The position numbers were made by a program, and so were the translations under genes. Shown one piece after another: positions 8,088-16,041 of a stretch of DNA of 64,000 bases; position 1 is the first letter of the stretch, and every line of letters starts with the position of its first letter. The stretch covers positions 496,001-560,000 of the forward strand of contig NZ_BDCK01000015.1 in NCBI RefSeq assembly GCF_001613465.1, written 5' to 3'. The notes below the pieces were generated by a model that saw only the letters and a list, made by a program, of their open reading frames with translations, ran no database searches and was not told the DNA's origin. The DNA is from Nocardia niwae NBRC 108934 = DSM 45340 (GTDB lineage: Bacteria > Actinomycetota > Actinomycetes > Mycobacteriales > Mycobacteriaceae).

Positions 8088-8713
8088 GCGAGGACCACCA
8101 GTTGCGCGCGGTCACGCGCGTGGAGCTTGGTCATGGCCCGGTTGACATGGGTTTTTGCAGTCAAGGGACTGATGACCATGTGGGCGGCGATCTCGTTGTT
8201 GGACATCCCTTGGGCGACCAGGGTGACGGCCTCCCGTTCGCGGGTGGTCAGTTCTTTCAACCTCGTGCCGGTGCCGGCGTTCAGGGGCTGGGACACGTAT
8301 CGGTCGATCAGGCGGCGGGTGATCGACGGTGCGAGCAACGCGTCGCCGCGGGCGGCGACGCGCACGGAGTGCAGGAAGTCTTCCGGTAGAACATCTTTGA
8401 CGAGAAATCCGGCCGCGCCCGCGCGGAGCGCGTGGAAGACATACTCGTCCAGGCCGTAATTGGTCAGAATGACGACGTGAACCCCGGACAGGGCCGGGTC
8501 CGCCGCGATGCGCCGCGTCGCCTCGATACCGTCGACGACGGGCATCTGAATGTCGATGAGCGCGATATCGGGCAGATGTCGTTTGGCCAGTGCCAGACCT
8601 TCGCGCCCGTCGGCCGCCTCGGCCACCACCTCGATGTCCTCCTCGAGGTCGAGGAGGGCGCGGAATCCGCTGCGAATGAGCGATTGGTCGTCGACCAGCA
8701 GGACACGAATCAT
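8051..8713 (-). CDS. NarL/FixJ family response regulator
   Basis: Two-component output protein, 220 residues. The receiver domain has acidic residues VDDQ near the N-terminus and the phospho-acceptor Asp54 in LIDIQMP. The C-terminal LuxR-type HTH begins LTTREREAVTLVAQGMSNNEIA. Its start overlaps the end of the kinase gene by four bases (ATGA), so the pair is translated together. It probably binds the paired TACCACG palindromes at 9882-9924. Confidence 0.93.
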   Translation of the reverse strand: MIRVLLVDDQSLIRSGFRALLDLEEDIEVVAEAADGREGLALAKRHLPDIALIDIQMPVVDGIEATRRIAADPALSGVHVVILTNYGLDEYVFHALRAGAAGFLVKDVLPEDFLHSVRVAARGDALLAPSITRRLIDRYVSQPLNAGTGTRLKELTTREREAVTLVAQGMSNNEIAAHMVISPLTAKTHVNRAMTKLHARDRAQLVVLAYESGLIAPRVP

Positions 8714-9822
8714 GAGGGCTCCACTGGGAATTCGGCACGGACGCAGAAGCCGCCCGTGGCGCGTGGTTTCGCCTGTAGCCGACCGTCGAGGGCGGTGACT
8801 CGTTCCCGCATGCCGAGCAATCCGACGCCGTGCACAGGTGAATCGTCCGGTCTGGCGGTGCCGTCGTCCTCCACTTGTACGACCAGGGCGTCGGTCTGGT
8901 AGTCGATGCGGATCGATGCGGTCGCGGCGGCGGCATGGCGGGAGATATTGGTCAACGACTCCTGAACGATCCGGTAGACGGTGCGGTCCACCGCGGCCGG
9001 TACGACCGGGCGTTGACCTTCGATCGTCAGTGTCGCGTCCAAACCCGTTGTGCGGGCGCGTTCCACTAGTTCCGGGACATCCTCGAGTCCTTGCCGAGGG
9101 GTGGCTGCCTCGTCACGTAGTGCTTCCAGTGTTGCACGTAGTTCCCGAGCCGCCTCGCGTCCCGCGTCCCGGATGGCCAGCAGGGCTTCCGGCACCGTTT
9201 CGCCTCTTTTGCGAGCAACGTGGACCGCGGCCTCGGATTGCACCTTGATGACCGAAATCTGGTGGGTCAGCGAATCGTGTAGTTCCCGCGCGATATGCAG
9301 CCGCTCTTCGTCGGCGCGTCGCCGCGCGGTCTCCTCGCGGGTGCGCTCGGCTTCGTCAGCACGCCGTTCGGCCTGCCGCAGTGCTTCACCCGCTGCCGCT
9401 GCCGCGATCAACCACGCCAACTGGAGGGCGCCACGAGCCTGTGTGAACGCCTCGCCTAAAGACCATCCCGGGTGCGAGACCAGCATCGCGAACGGCAGCG
9501 TGAACACCATGAGCACCGATCCCGCCGCCGCGATGAAGCGATGCCCAGCGCGGACGGTGGCGTACACGGCGATCAGAAAGGCTACGGCAGGCACGTCGAA
9601 ACCGATTGCGTGGTAACCCAATACGCACGAGCCCGTCACGGCCAGCACGGCGACCGGGGCCCGGGGACACGCGGCCAGCGCCAGACCGGAGACGGTCAGC
9701 AACACAGAGCCGAGCGGATCGAGCGTGGTGGAGTATTGCCTCGAAAGGCCGGTTGTCAGCAGGATGGCGGCGGCGCCGACGGCGACCGCCCAGCCCCCGA
9801 TGCGGATCCGCGCCCTGCTCAT
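8710..9822 (-). CDS. Membrane sensor histidine kinase (HisKA_3 type)
   Basis: A 370-residue kinase. The N-terminal half has about five hydrophobic membrane segments (residues 10-145) with almost no extracellular domain, so it probably senses a membrane or intramembrane signal as DesK-like kinases do. A coiled linker rich in Glu/Arg (150-175) precedes the dimerisation box LHIARELHDSLTHQ with His182. The ATP-binding region shows ESLTNISRHA and GVGLLGMRERV. It forms an operon with the response regulator and is divergent from the 10038 gene. Confidence 0.92.
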   Translation of the reverse strand: MSRARIRIGGWAVAVGAAAILLTTGLSRQYSTTLDPLGSVLLTVSGLALAACPRAPVAVLAVTGSCVLGYHAIGFDVPAVAFLIAVYATVRAGHRFIAAAGSVLMVFTLPFAMLVSHPGWSLGEAFTQARGALQLAWLIAAAAAGEALRQAERRADEAERTREETARRRADEERLHIARELHDSLTHQISVIKVQSEAAVHVARKRGETVPEALLAIRDAGREAARELRATLEALRDEAATPRQGLEDVPELVERARTTGLDATLTIEGQRPVVPAAVDRTVYRIVQESLTNISRHAAAATASIRIDYQTDALVVQVEDDGTARPDDSPVHGVGLLGMRERVTALDGRLQAKPRATGGFCVRAEFPVEPS

Positions 9823-9881
9823 GCGTGCACCCTAGTCGGAACTCGGCCTGGGCAACTTCTCCGTACGGGTGATCGATCGAC

Positions 9882-9924
9882 TACCACGGACGTGGTATCC
9901 ACTGCTTCTACCACGCCCGCGGTA
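9882..9924. promoter_or_regulatory. Two tandem 16-bp palindromic operators
   Basis: TACCACG-GA-CGTGGTA (9882-9897) is a perfect 7+2+7 dyad. TACCACG-CC-CGCGGTA (9909-9924) is the same site with one mismatch, exactly 27 bases downstream. They lie between the divergent histidine kinase and the small membrane protein at 10038. Repetition of one specific sequence at fixed spacing points to cooperative binding by the neighbouring response regulator (inference). Confidence 0.6.
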
Positions 9925-10037
9925 GTCGGCTACGGCGTCGGCGGCAGCAGAAAAAGTCGACGTCCGCACGACGATCGACGGCACGTCCTGCCGACATGAT
10001 GAAGCGACACCCAGCCATTCGACACGAGGAGGACCGC

Positions 10038-10448
10038 ATGTCCGTCCGTCATCTATCCGCCGTCGCGGCGACCGCCCTGCTCGGAGGTATCACGTTTGCC
10101 GCACCGGCAGCTGCCTCCGTCCAGCAGACCGCCGCCGTCACCGGCATGACCTCGGGGCGACTGCTCCCCACCCTGACCGCGCTGGTGGGACTGGTCAGCG
10201 TGGTGTTCGGCAGCCTCGCTCTGGCCCGCACGGGTGCGGGCAGCGGTCGCAATCTTTCTGTGACAGCGCTGGTCGCCGGGCTGGTCGGCCTGATCCTCGG
10301 TTGCGTGTTCGCGGCCACCGCCGCCGGCGGTCCCGGCACCGGCAACGGGATAGTCGGATCCTGGGCGGCCATGGTGCTCGGACTGATCGGCGTGGTTCTC
10401 GGCGGCCTGGCACTGAACCGCTCTCGCAAGGTCGACAGCATCGGCTGA
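10038..10448 (+). CDS. Small membrane protein, DUF6223-like
   Basis: A 136-residue protein with an N-terminal hydrophobic signal-like segment (HLSAVAATALLGGITFAAPAAAS) followed by three short membrane helices separated by small polar loops, Gly/Ala/Val-rich. I associate this pattern with DUF6223 proteins, but from memory only. GGAGG lies seven bases before ATG 10038; an upstream in-frame ATG at 9996 is less likely. It is divergent from the two-component pair and preceded by the TACCACG operators, so it is the likely regulated target and possibly part of envelope stress sensing. Confidence 0.65.
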   Translation: MSVRHLSAVAATALLGGITFAAPAAASVQQTAAVTGMTSGRLLPTLTALVGLVSVVFGSLALARTGAGSGRNLSVTALVAGLVGLILGCVFAATAAGGPGTGNGIVGSWAAMVLGLIGVVLGGLALNRSRKVDSIG

Positions 10449-11008
10449 CCGAAAGTGCGTGGGTAGTTGACGGGCTCGGTCGCCGGAGGCCGGGGGAATC
10501 GGCTCGTCTGATGCTGCGCTGCCGCTCCACCCGAGATGTGCTCTCCCGCACGATGGTGCGAGTAGCGCTCTACCCCGACCTGCGCGTAACGGTTGATGAA
10601 TCTGAACTTGTCGGGCTGTCGGTCGGCCGCAGTCACTCCTCGCGTTCGAGTCGCCTCGCGCGAGAGTGTTCGGCGACGAGCTGGCAGTCCGGCAGGCGAA
10701 ATTCGTGAATCAACGGAAAAAGTAGTCCCGACCTCCGAGGGCTGGACGCGGTTTCCACGAATTCGGTCGTAGGGGTCCGAGGTAGACTGAATCCGCGACA
10801 GGTTGTCGGTACTGGGAACGATGCGCGCTCGCACCGGTGGTGAGCGGTGCCCGGCCGCGTGATTGCGAGAGCATGGCCGGGGAATTCGCCCGCCGACTCT
10901 CGATTGTCCGGCCTGGCTGATTCAACCGGTGTGGGTCCACCCGCTCGGGCTGCGGTTGGAGGCGATCGAGTACACGGTTTGCCAGTCGGGCGGTCATGGG
11001 ACGGCACG
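10449..11008. other. 560-bp region without a recognisable gene
   Basis: I find no conserved protein on either strand. The first half is GC-rich like coding DNA, the second half less so. A TAGACT hexamer at 10783-10788 could be a -10 box for the kinase gene at 11009. It may be old coding sequence that has decayed, but nothing in it can be identified. Confidence 0.35.
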
Positions 11009-12802
11009 ATGGATGACACGTTACTGGGGGGAGGGGACACAACTCAGGGGCCGGCGGAGGCGTTCGGACGCTACCGCCTTCTGTCGCTGCTGGGTCAGGG
11101 CGGCATGGGCCAGGTGTGGCGGGCGCACGATTCGCTGACCAATCGGGTGGTGGCGCTCAAGGTGCTGCCCGAACGCTTCGCCGATGACGAGCAACTGCGC
11201 GAGCGGTTCCGCCGGGAATGCCGGGCGGTGGCGCAGTTGACCGAGCCGCATGTGATCCCCATCCACGACTTCGGCGACATCGACGGTCGGCTCTATCTGA
11301 ACATGCGCTTGATCGAGGGCACCGACCTGCGCACGGTGCTCACGCGCGAAGGAGCCTTGTCGCCGCGGCGAGCAGTGGCGATCATCGCGCAGGTGGCCGG
11401 CGCGCTGCAGGCGGCCCACGAGGCCGGGCTGGTCCACCGCGATGTCAAACCCTCCAATATTCTGCTGGGGGCCGATGAGTTCGCCTCCCTGATCGACTTC
11501 GGAATCGCCCACGCCACCGACGACCGCACGCTGACCACGATCGGCGAGACCATCGGCACCGTCACCTACATGGCGCCGGAGGAGATCAGCGCGGGGGTGA
11601 AGGCCGATGCCCGAGTGGACGTGTACGCGTTGACATGCGTGCTGTACGAGTGCCTGACCGGCCGGGCGCCGTTCGAGAGCGAATTCGGGTTGCAGGGTGT
11701 GATCGCCCACCACCTGCACACTCCGCCGCCGCGTCCCAGCGCCACGACACCCGATGTACCGACTGCGTTCGATGCGGTTGTCGCCAAGGGAATGGCCAAG
11801 AACCCCGAGGACCGCTATCAGACGGCGCGTGAACTCGCAGTGGCGGCGTCCGCCGCGTTGGACGATTCCGCGGTCGGTACCACCGGGGGTGCGGCTGGGC
11901 CCCGTGGGCGGCGAATCGGGTCGGTGCCCAAGAACGCTGTGCTGATCGCCGCCGCGGTCGCGGCTACTGTGGTGGCCGCCGTAGCTGTGGTCGTCGCTGT
12001 CCAGCTGACATCAGGCGACTCGCCGGCACCTGTCGCTCCGGACTACTCGTCACAGGTTGCGCTTCCGTTCACCGGCGTCAGCCTGCCCACCGGTGTGGCG
12101 GTCGACGTGGCAGGCAACGTATATGTGACCGATATGGGTAGCGATCGGGTGCTGAAATTGGCGGCGGGCGCGGCGGCGCCGACCCCGCTGCCGTTCACCG
12201 GCCTCAAGAATCCTCAGGACGTGGCGGTCGACGCGGCGGGCAACGTCTACGTCAGCGATACGAGTAACGATCGAGTGCTGAAATTGGCGGTGGGCGCGGC
12301 GGCGCCGACCCCGCTGCCGTTCACCGGCCTGAAAGATCCCCATGGTGTGGCAGTCGACGGGGCGGGAGACGTATTCGTCGCCGACCGGGGTAATGATCGG
12401 GTGCTGAGATTGGCGGCGGGCGCGGCGGCGCCGACGACTCTGCCGTTGACGGGGCTTCAAGGTCCCGATGGTGTCGCGGTCGACCCGGCAGGCAACGTCT
12501 ACGTCACCGAACTGGGTACAGAGCAGGTGAGGATGCTGGCGGCGGGCGCGCAGGCGCCGACCATGCTGCCGTTCACCGGGCTCAAAGATCCCCAGGGCTT
12601 GGCGGTCGACCCGGCGGGGAATGTGTACGTCGTCGACTGGGGTAACAAATGGGTGGTGATGTTGGCGGCGGGCGCATCGACGCCGACCCCGCTGCCGTTC
12701 ACCGGCCTGAAGAATCCCCAGGGGGTGGCGGTCGACGCGGCGGACACCGCATACATCACCGATCTGGGCCCCAATCCGGTGGTGAAGCTTCCCGTCGGCT
12801 GA
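11009..12802 (+). CDS. pknD: PknD-like membrane Ser/Thr protein kinase with NHL beta-propeller sensor
   Basis: A 597-residue Hanks-type kinase. The catalytic domain shows the glycine loop GQGGMGQVW, Lys51 (VVALK), the HRD motif with catalytic Asp145, DFG at 163-165 and a PEE APE-like motif. A single membrane helix lies near residues 309-337. The extracellular part is six near-identical repeats of 42 residues (LPFTGL...GVAVD.AGNVYV.D...VLKLAAGA), which would close one six-bladed propeller as in mycobacterial PknD. The start at 11009 (MDDTLLGGGD) is preferred because residues upstream are low complexity; its ribosome binding site is weak. Ligand unknown. Confidence 0.88.
   Translation: MDDTLLGGGDTTQGPAEAFGRYRLLSLLGQGGMGQVWRAHDSLTNRVVALKVLPERFADDEQLRERFRRECRAVAQLTEPHVIPIHDFGDIDGRLYLNMRLIEGTDLRTVLTREGALSPRRAVAIIAQVAGALQAAHEAGLVHRDVKPSNILLGADEFASLIDFGIAHATDDRTLTTIGETIGTVTYMAPEEISAGVKADARVDVYALTCVLYECLTGRAPFESEFGLQGVIAHHLHTPPPRPSATTPDVPTAFDAVVAKGMAKNPEDRYQTARELAVAASAALDDSAVGTTGGAAGPRGRRIGSVPKNAVLIAAAVAATVVAAVAVVVAVQLTSGDSPAPVAPDYSSQVALPFTGVSLPTGVAVDVAGNVYVTDMGSDRVLKLAAGAAAPTPLPFTGLKNPQDVAVDAAGNVYVSDTSNDRVLKLAVGAAAPTPLPFTGLKDPHGVAVDGAGDVFVADRGNDRVLRLAAGAAAPTTLPLTGLQGPDGVAVDPAGNVYVTELGTEQVRMLAAGAQAPTMLPFTGLKDPQGLAVDPAGNVYVVDWGNKWVVMLAAGASTPTPLPFTGLKNPQGVAVDAADTAYITDLGPNPVVKLPVG
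12059..12800 (+). repeat. Six tandem 126-bp repeats in the kinase sensor domain
   Basis: Each unit starts with a codon run for LPFTG or a close variant and is 126 bases long, the sixth slightly shorter. Units 1-3 share long stretches such as the part encoding LKLAAGAAAPTPLPFTG. The low divergence suggests recent amplification or gene conversion of propeller blades. Confidence 0.85.
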
Positions 12803-12907
12803 ACCGCCGCTCCGCGGTAGCCGGACGGGCCTCGGCCGATACATCTCATCCGGACTTATCCCGATGAGCGCCGATGAGTTTCCAGCGCGCAGGAGGTCTA
12901 CCCGGTC

Positions 12908-13459
12908 ATGAGGAAACTGATCTACGGCTTCAGCGTGTCCCTGGACGGCTACATCAACGACCGCGACGGCAACATCGACTGGACCAACCCGGACGACGAG
13001 CTGCACCAGTTCCACAACGACCGCTACCGCGAGATCGAGGTCTCGCTGCACGGCCGTCGCCTGTACGAGCTGATGGCCGAGTATTGGCCGCACGTGCCCG
13101 AGGACGCGCCGCGTATCGAGCGCGAGTTCGGCCGGCTCTGGACGGAGAAGCCGAAGTTCGTCTTCTCTCGGACACTCACCGAGGTTCAGTGGAACAGTAC
13201 GCTGATCAGCGATAACGCGGTCGAGGAGGTCCGCAGGCTCAAGGCCGGAGGTGATGGCGTCATGGAGGTGGGTGGTGCGAGTCTCGCGGCCTCGCTGATG
13301 CCCCACGGTCTCATCGACGAGTACCAGTTGTTCCTCTTGCCCGTGGTGCTCGGCGGCGGGACACCGCTGTTCCCATCGCTGGACAAACGCGTCCAGCTCC
13401 GATTGGCCGAGACGAGGCGGTTCAACACCGCCGTGATGCTGCGCTTTCTCGCCGATTGA
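12908..13459 (+). CDS. Dihydrofolate reductase/RibD C-terminal family protein
   Basis: A 183-residue single-domain oxidoreductase-like protein. The opening MRKLIYGFSVSLDGYI, the middle GRRLYELM and the end PVVLGGGTPLF are hallmarks of the DHFR/RibD-C family that is very common in actinobacteria. NADPH binding is expected from the family; the substrate is unknown. AGGAGG lies 10 bases before the ATG. It stands alone between the kinase and a small DUF gene. Confidence 0.9.
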   Translation: MRKLIYGFSVSLDGYINDRDGNIDWTNPDDELHQFHNDRYREIEVSLHGRRLYELMAEYWPHVPEDAPRIEREFGRLWTEKPKFVFSRTLTEVQWNSTLISDNAVEEVRRLKAGGDGVMEVGGASLAASLMPHGLIDEYQLFLLPVVLGGGTPLFPSLDKRVQLRLAETRRFNTAVMLRFLAD

Positions 13460-13638
13460 GGTGCGGGCGGCCCCACGGGCTCGGCTCGGCTCGGCGGGGC
13501 GGCCAGAGCGTCGGCGAGGACGGTGTCGAGGGCGGCGCGGCGATCATCGCCACAGGTGGGGAATGGCCTGCGCTACCCGGCCGGGCCGGTGCGCGGCGAC
13601 CGCCGAACATCGGTCATGGTTCGTGCTCGGCGGTGGGT

Positions 13639-13869
13639 TCAGGAGGCGGTATGGCGCGTCGCCCGATCCGCCAGGATCCCGGCCTGAACGAGTTCCTCGT
13701 AGATTCGCTGCTGTTCGTCGTCGAGATTCGAATACAGCATGTCGTACGCCAGCTCTTCTTCGGCGAGTGCCGCGATCGGATCCCAGCCGTCTCCGAGGGC
13801 CGCGACTACGGCGCTGCGCCGTCGTACCTCGTCCAGAGTGAGGTCGTAAGCAAAATTGTGGTCGGCCAC
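13639..13869 (-). CDS. Small acidic protein, DUF6400-like
   Basis: A 76-residue cytosolic protein, VADHNFAYDLTLDEVRRRS..., with a compact acidic body (WDPIAALAEEELAYDMLYSNLDDEQQRIYEELVQAGIL). I recall very similar small proteins under DUF6400; no function is known. GTG at 13869 is chosen because the family-like sequence begins there and GGAG lies upstream. The frame is open to 13953, but the extra residues are not family-like. Confidence 0.6.
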   Translation of the reverse strand: MADHNFAYDLTLDEVRRRSAVVAALGDGWDPIAALAEEELAYDMLYSNLDDEQQRIYEELVQAGILADRATRHTAS

Positions 13870-14370
13870 GGGGGCATCTCCAACCGGTTTCTTTCCGAAA
13901 ACGAATTGATGACGATGCCCAACTATGCCGTATCCCGCAATGACCTGCATCACTTTCTACGGCTGGACTCCGTCACATGATGCCCCATAATTTCCACGCC
14001 ATCGCGTGGCTGAAATCGGCCGATGCCATATCGCCACGCCGCCACCATGGTGGCATCGCCGACCGCGCCTGGCTGCGCGAACACCTTGGTCGGTTCCCGG
14101 ACCGGCAGTACGGCCTCGTCGGCAGGTACGAGCTCACCACGCTCGGCCAGGGCCGATAGATGGCTCTACCGGGCCGAAATTCCGGCTGATGAAATGGTGC
14201 GGATATCGGGATGTCAACCTGCGTAATGGTTCCGGCCACCTGCCTGGAACGGCTACGTCGGCGGGGCGGCACGCGTTCGCTGTCATCTCCTTTGGCGGGC
14301 AAGTGGCTCTCGGCGGAGGAGATCGGCGAAGGCGAGAATCTTCGTCCCTCTTCAACATATAACGGAGTGG
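13870..14370. other. Leader region between the DUF6400-like gene and the glycosyltransferase
   Basis: About 500 bases with no protein I can recognise. Both strands stay open for short runs (for example 13977-14159 on the plus strand) but show no family motif. Base composition becomes less GC-rich toward 14355 (an AT-rich ATATAACGG patch), consistent with a promoter just before the RAE. Confidence 0.4.
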
Positions 14371-14389
14371 GGGGCTTGCGGCAAGACCC
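14371..14389 (+). promoter_or_regulatory. Rifamycin-associated element (RAE)
   Basis: GGGGCTTGCGGCAAGACCC matches the 19-bp inverted repeat known as the RAE (consensus, from memory, GGGGCTTGCGGCAAGGCCC) at 18 of 19 positions. RAEs lie upstream of rifamycin-resistance genes in actinobacteria and are linked to their rifamycin induction. This one is 61 bases before the start of the glycosyltransferase. Confidence 0.85.
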
Positions 14390-14449
14390 GGGTCGTACCT
14401 CAGAATTACCGGCCGGAAGCCGGAGCCTGCGGAAATGGGGAGTTGCGAA

Positions 14450-15661
14450 GTGCGTGTGTTGTTGACGACGTGGGGATCGCGCGGAGACGTCGAACCGCTG
14501 GCGGCGCTCGCGGTGGCGTTGCGGGAACTCGGCGCCCAGGCGCGGGTGTGCGCGCCGCCGGACGAGGAGTTCGCGAAGCTGCTGGAGCGTGTCGGTGTGC
14601 CGCTGGTGCCGCTCGGCCCGACGGTGCATTCGGTGGTCGCCAATCCGAAGCCGCCGACGGCGCAAGACGCTTTCCAGCTGGCTCCCGCGCTGGTCGCGGC
14701 GCGGTTCGACACGCTCACGGCGGCCGGCGAGGGATGCGACGCCGTGCTGGCGACCGGCCTGATGCCTGCGGGCGCGCGGGACGTGGCCGAGAAATTGGGC
14801 ATCCCCTATGTGCTCGCGTGCTTCCACCTCCTCGGGTTGCCGTCGCGGCACTTTCCTCCGGGGAGACGTCCGGGTACACCGTCCCCGCAGGGGGAGACCG
14901 ACAACCGGGTGCTGTGGGAGCAGGACGCCCAGCGGGTGAACGCCCTGTACGGTGCGGCGCTCAACAGCCATCGGGCGGCGATCGGTCTGCCACCGGTGGA
15001 CAACGTCCGCGACCACGTCTTGACCGGCCGGCCATGGCTGGCGGCGGACGAGACACTGTGTCCGTCGCAGGGTATGACGGATCTCGACGTCGTGCAGACC
15101 GGCGCGTGGATCCTGCCCGACGAACGCCCGCTTCCGGACGACTTGACGGCGTTCCTGGATGCCGGTGAGCCACCGGTGTACGTGGGGTTCGGCAGCATGG
15201 CCGCGTACATCCAGAAGGACATGGCCCGGGTGGCGATCGAGGCGGTCCGCGCGCAGGGCCGCCGTGTCCTCCTCGCTCGCGGCTGGGCCGGGCTGACCGC
15301 GATCGATGACGCCGAGGACTGCTTCGTCCTCGGCGAAGTCAACCAGCAAGCACTGTTCCGCAGGGTGGCGGCCGTGGTGCACCACGGCGGCGCGGGCACC
15401 ACCACGACGGCAGCCCGAGCCGGCGTGCCCCAAGTGGTCGTGCCCCAGATCGCGGACCAGCCGCACTGGGCCACCCGAGTGGCCGAGCTGGGCATCGGCG
15501 TGGCACACGAGGGCTCGTCGCCGACCGTCGACTCCCTGTCCGCCGCGCTCGCCGCCGCCCTGACGCCCGGGATCCGAACGCGAGCCGGGACCGTGGCCGG
15601 CATGATCCGAGCCGACGGGGCGACGGTGGCCGCGAAACTGCTCCTCGAGGCGGCCGGCTGA
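14450..15661 (+). CDS. rgt: Rifamycin glycosyltransferase (GT1, GT-B fold)
   Basis: A 403-residue UDP-sugar-dependent glycosyltransferase. It begins VRVLLTTWGSRGDVEPLAALAVALRELGA, as in glycopeptide-type and Nocardia rifamycin glycosyltransferases. It carries the nucleotide-sugar signature HHGGAGTTTTAARAGVPQVVVPQIADQ and the WILPDERPLP linker of that subgroup. Rgt enzymes inactivate rifamycins by glucosylating a hydroxyl on the ansa chain. GTG 14450 is preceded by GGGGAG at eight bases and matches the usual N-terminus. Presence of the RAE strongly supports assignment to Rgt over an antibiotic-biosynthetic glycosyltransferase. Confidence 0.88.
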   Translation: MRVLLTTWGSRGDVEPLAALAVALRELGAQARVCAPPDEEFAKLLERVGVPLVPLGPTVHSVVANPKPPTAQDAFQLAPALVAARFDTLTAAGEGCDAVLATGLMPAGARDVAEKLGIPYVLACFHLLGLPSRHFPPGRRPGTPSPQGETDNRVLWEQDAQRVNALYGAALNSHRAAIGLPPVDNVRDHVLTGRPWLAADETLCPSQGMTDLDVVQTGAWILPDERPLPDDLTAFLDAGEPPVYVGFGSMAAYIQKDMARVAIEAVRAQGRRVLLARGWAGLTAIDDAEDCFVLGEVNQQALFRRVAAVVHHGGAGTTTTAARAGVPQVVVPQIADQPHWATRVAELGIGVAHEGSSPTVDSLSAALAAALTPGIRTRAGTVAGMIRADGATVAAKLLLEAAG

Positions 15662-16041
15662 AAGGCCGCCCCAACCGCCATCGCGGACGTCTGGGAGCTC
15701 GCCGAGGAGGCCGTCGGGATCATCGTGTTCGCCGGTGCGCCGTGCCGAGGCGCGGGCTGGACGCGGCCGTGGCGCACTGTCGCCCTGGCGGCCGGGCGTG
15801 CAAACCGCACGGTGCGGGCTGGATAGCGTCACTCGTTCCCAGGCCGTCGAGGGCGCCCTGAACACCGAACGAACCGGGAACCGGGCCGAACGCGTCGCCG
15901 GGGAGCGTGGCCGCGACACTGGCGGCCATGGCCCGCTCCGGCCTCGGTACCTGCGCCTCGGAATTTGCGTCGGCCAGGTCCCGGTCGTGTTCGGCCTCTT
16001 GCGCGTCGCTGCCTGCGGGCCGCGCCGAGCGTGGGTGCGGA
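15662..16041. other. 380-bp region, no gene recognised
   Basis: Short open stretches exist on both strands but none shows a known motif. It separates the convergent glycosyltransferase and MFS genes. A GC-rich coding-like texture suggests decayed coding sequence, but I cannot name it. Confidence 0.3.

Noticed and set aside
13484..13500. Short tandem CTCGG repeat (CTCGGCTCGGCTCGGC)
   Set aside because: Three copies in a GC-rich spacer are within chance expectation and have no evident role.
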